NCBI GenBank assembly: GCA_031273365.1
Contig: JAISSA010000017.1
Coordinates: 1 to 14,076 of the forward strand
Direction of reading: 5' to 3'
Length of the DNA: 14,076 bases
DNA from: Synergistaceae bacterium
GTDB taxonomy: Bacteria; Synergistota; Synergistia; Synergistales; Aminobacteriaceae
Shown: positions 12,696 to 14,076 of the stretch, one piece after another
How the letters are laid out: the number at the start of each line of letters is the position of its first letter
How positions within the stretch are numbered: position 1 is the stretch's first letter
The notes under the pieces: generated by a model
The model's database searches: none
What the model was told of the DNA's origin: nothing
Seen by the model: the letters and a program-made list of their open reading frames with translations, nothing else
Translations under genes and position numbers: made by a program

Positions 12696-14076
12696 AACTC
12701 ATAGAACTGACGGCCAATGACCCGAAATTTAAGTCCATCAGGTTCAATCCAACAGGACTGTCCCTTATTTTGGGGGCTAAATCGGCCACGAGCGGCGGAG
12801 GCTCCAACGGTTCCGGCAAGACGCTCGCGTTAAAACTTGTGCATCTCTGCCTTGGCAGCTCAAATGCGCCCACTCCGGTCAGGGAATGCCTGCCCGATGT
12901 GCAATTTGAGCTTCAATTTTCTGTCGGCGGGAAAAAACATGCGGTGGTCCGCACTGGAAACGGGAAAAAAATTTGGCTGGACGAAAACCCTGTAAAGCTC
13001 TCCAAATACCGGGAATGGCTTGATAATAGCGGTGTTTTTCGACTGATTCCTGAAGAAGGCGACGTTTCTTTCCGTTCTCTTTTTTCCCGTTTCGCCCGAA
13101 GGGAAAGCGACGACTGGCTGCGCCCGGAGAAAATCAATAAAGAGCCCGACGCAGTTGCGTCCCTGCGTTCTCTTTATCTGCTGGGCGTCGAGCCATCCCT
13201 GATTCTGGGAAAAATACAAAATAGAAAAGCGATTTTACAGATCGAACAAAGCAGGAAGCTCTGGGAAAACGACCCTGTACTGAAAAAAGTATCGCATTCC
13301 GGCGTTAAACCCTTAACGCAGATAAATTATCTGCAAAAGGAAATCGAAAGGCTGGAAGAAGACCTCGCAAATTTCGTCGTCGCCAAAGACTATCGAGCAC
13401 TGGAAGCCGAAGCCAATGAAAAAACGGAGCATATAAGGCAACTCGATCAAAAGATCATTCAGCTTTCTTACGAAAAAAGCAATATTGAATCGTTATTGCA
13501 GGTAGAGCCCGATATTTCCCGCAAGGAACTTCTCCGTTTATATGAAGGACTGGAACGTTTTTTTAAGCCGGAAGCCCTGGCGCACCTGGAGGCTGTAGAG
13601 AAATTCCACGCCGATATGATCCAAAACCGGCGTAAACGATTGAATGCCGACCTTATCCGCATCGCTTTGGAAATAAGGGAACAAAACGCATTGCGTGACG
13701 CTATTACAGTGGAACGGGAAGAGATCCTCAGGGACCTGACAGGAAAAAGAGCTCTGGACGAATATGCCGCGGTATCATCCCGGCTCAGTGCCCTTAAAGA
13801 ACAATATGCTGCGCTGACGCTTTTTGCCGAGATCGACGACAAACTCGAGAAAGAGGAACTGAAGCTGAAGCAGCGTATGGCCGCAGACGACGCACTGGCG
13901 GCTGCTTATAAGGACACGGACCCATTGGGCTTCTACAGCCGGACGTATGCGTCGTTGACAGAACGGATATATCCTGACGCCGCATCCGGCCTTGTCCTGG
14001 AAAACAATATCGGCGACAGCCAGGTGCGTTTTAATTTCAACGTCGAATTGGCCGGAAGCGAGTCTGAGGGAATCAA
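12692..14076 (+). CDS. DUF2326-type SMC/Rad50-like ABC ATPase of an ABC-3C system, C-terminally cut by the window
   Basis: The frame is open from ATG 12692 to the right edge, 461 codons without a stop. A Walker A motif, GSNGSGKT (37-44), sits in an N-terminal half-ATPase domain. It is followed by LVHLCLG, as in Rad50/SMC-like proteins. From about 170 to 400 the sequence is rich in Glu, Lys, Leu and Arg with heptad character, a long coiled coil. The last visible part (FYSRTYASLTERIYPDAASG, then a strand ending SESEGI) resembles the start of the DUF2326 domain that carries the second half of the ATPase. Walker B and the signature motif should lie just beyond the window. These ATPases belong to predicted anti-phage/anti-plasmid ABC-3C systems related to Lamassu and DdmABC. 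GC content is lower, with more AAA and GAA codons than the genes to the left, suggesting acquisition. Confidence 0.8.
   Translation, partial: MKLIELTANDPKFKSIRFNPTGLSLILGAKSATSGGGSNGSGKTLALKLVHLCLGSSNAPTPVRECLPDVQFELQFSVGGKKHAVVRTGNGKKIWLDENPVKLSKYREWLDNSGVFRLIPEEGDVSFRSLFSRFARRESDDWLRPEKINKEPDAVASLRSLYLLGVEPSLILGKIQNRKAILQIEQSRKLWENDPVLKKVSHSGVKPLTQINYLQKEIERLEEDLANFVVAKDYRALEAEANEKTEHIRQLDQKIIQLSYEKSNIESLLQVEPDISRKELLRLYEGLERFFKPEALAHLEAVEKFHADMIQNRRKRLNADLIRIALEIREQNALRDAITVEREEILRDLTGKRALDEYAAVSSRLSALKEQYAALTLFAEIDDKLEKEELKLKQRMAADDALAAAYKDTDPLGFYSRTYASLTERIYPDAASGLVLENNIGDSQVRFNFNVELAGSESEGI

Overview
The window looks like chromosomal DNA from a fairly GC-rich anaerobic bacterium, probably gut-associated. 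The clue is an almost intact YgeX/SsnA/YgfK/YgeY/YgeW gene set. This set is known from Escherichia coli and many gut anaerobes, where it is linked to selenium-dependent molybdenum hydroxylases and, in more recent work, to anaerobic urate/purine breakdown. GC-rich dispersed intergenic repeats and several TTG starts suggest a host outside the Enterobacteriaceae, such as Synergistota or Clostridia. The sequence alone does not settle this.

Layout, minus strand, read right to left (11184 to 1). A PAS_6/HTH_22 (YheO-like) regulator comes first, followed by ygeX (diaminopropionate ammonia-lyase), ssnA (amidohydrolase), ygfK (large Fe-S flavoprotein), ygeY (M20 hydrolase), ygeW (knotted transcarbamylase) and an NCS2 nucleobase permease. 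At the extreme left edge are the first 28 codons of a second cyclic amidohydrolase (HyuA/dihydropyrimidinase type). The regulator has a good sigma70-like promoter. A second TATAAT element, flanked by two sets of direct repeats, lies directly upstream of ygeX. Junctions inside the cluster carry two families of GC-rich palindromic repeats. Some copies look like intrinsic terminators or attenuators on the minus strand.

How the genes fit together (inference). The permease imports a purine. The amidohydrolases and YgfK open or reduce the ring. YgeW and YgeY remove carbamoyl or ureido groups. YgeX splits 2,3-diaminopropionate to pyruvate and ammonia. The molybdenum hydroxylase, carbamate kinase and selenium-insertion genes usually found with this set are not in the window and could lie to the left.

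Plus strand, right side. A divergent CorA-type Mg2+ transporter (11382-12359) is followed, after a drop in GC and a change in codon use, by part of an ABC-three-component (ABC-3C, Lamassu/DdmABC-like) conflict system. It consists of a small middle-component-like protein (12459-12695) and a DUF2326-type SMC/Rad50-like ATPase that runs off the right edge. The effector gene normally expected with these is absent. A protein-like stretch of about 29 codons ending inside the middle-component gene may be its remnant.
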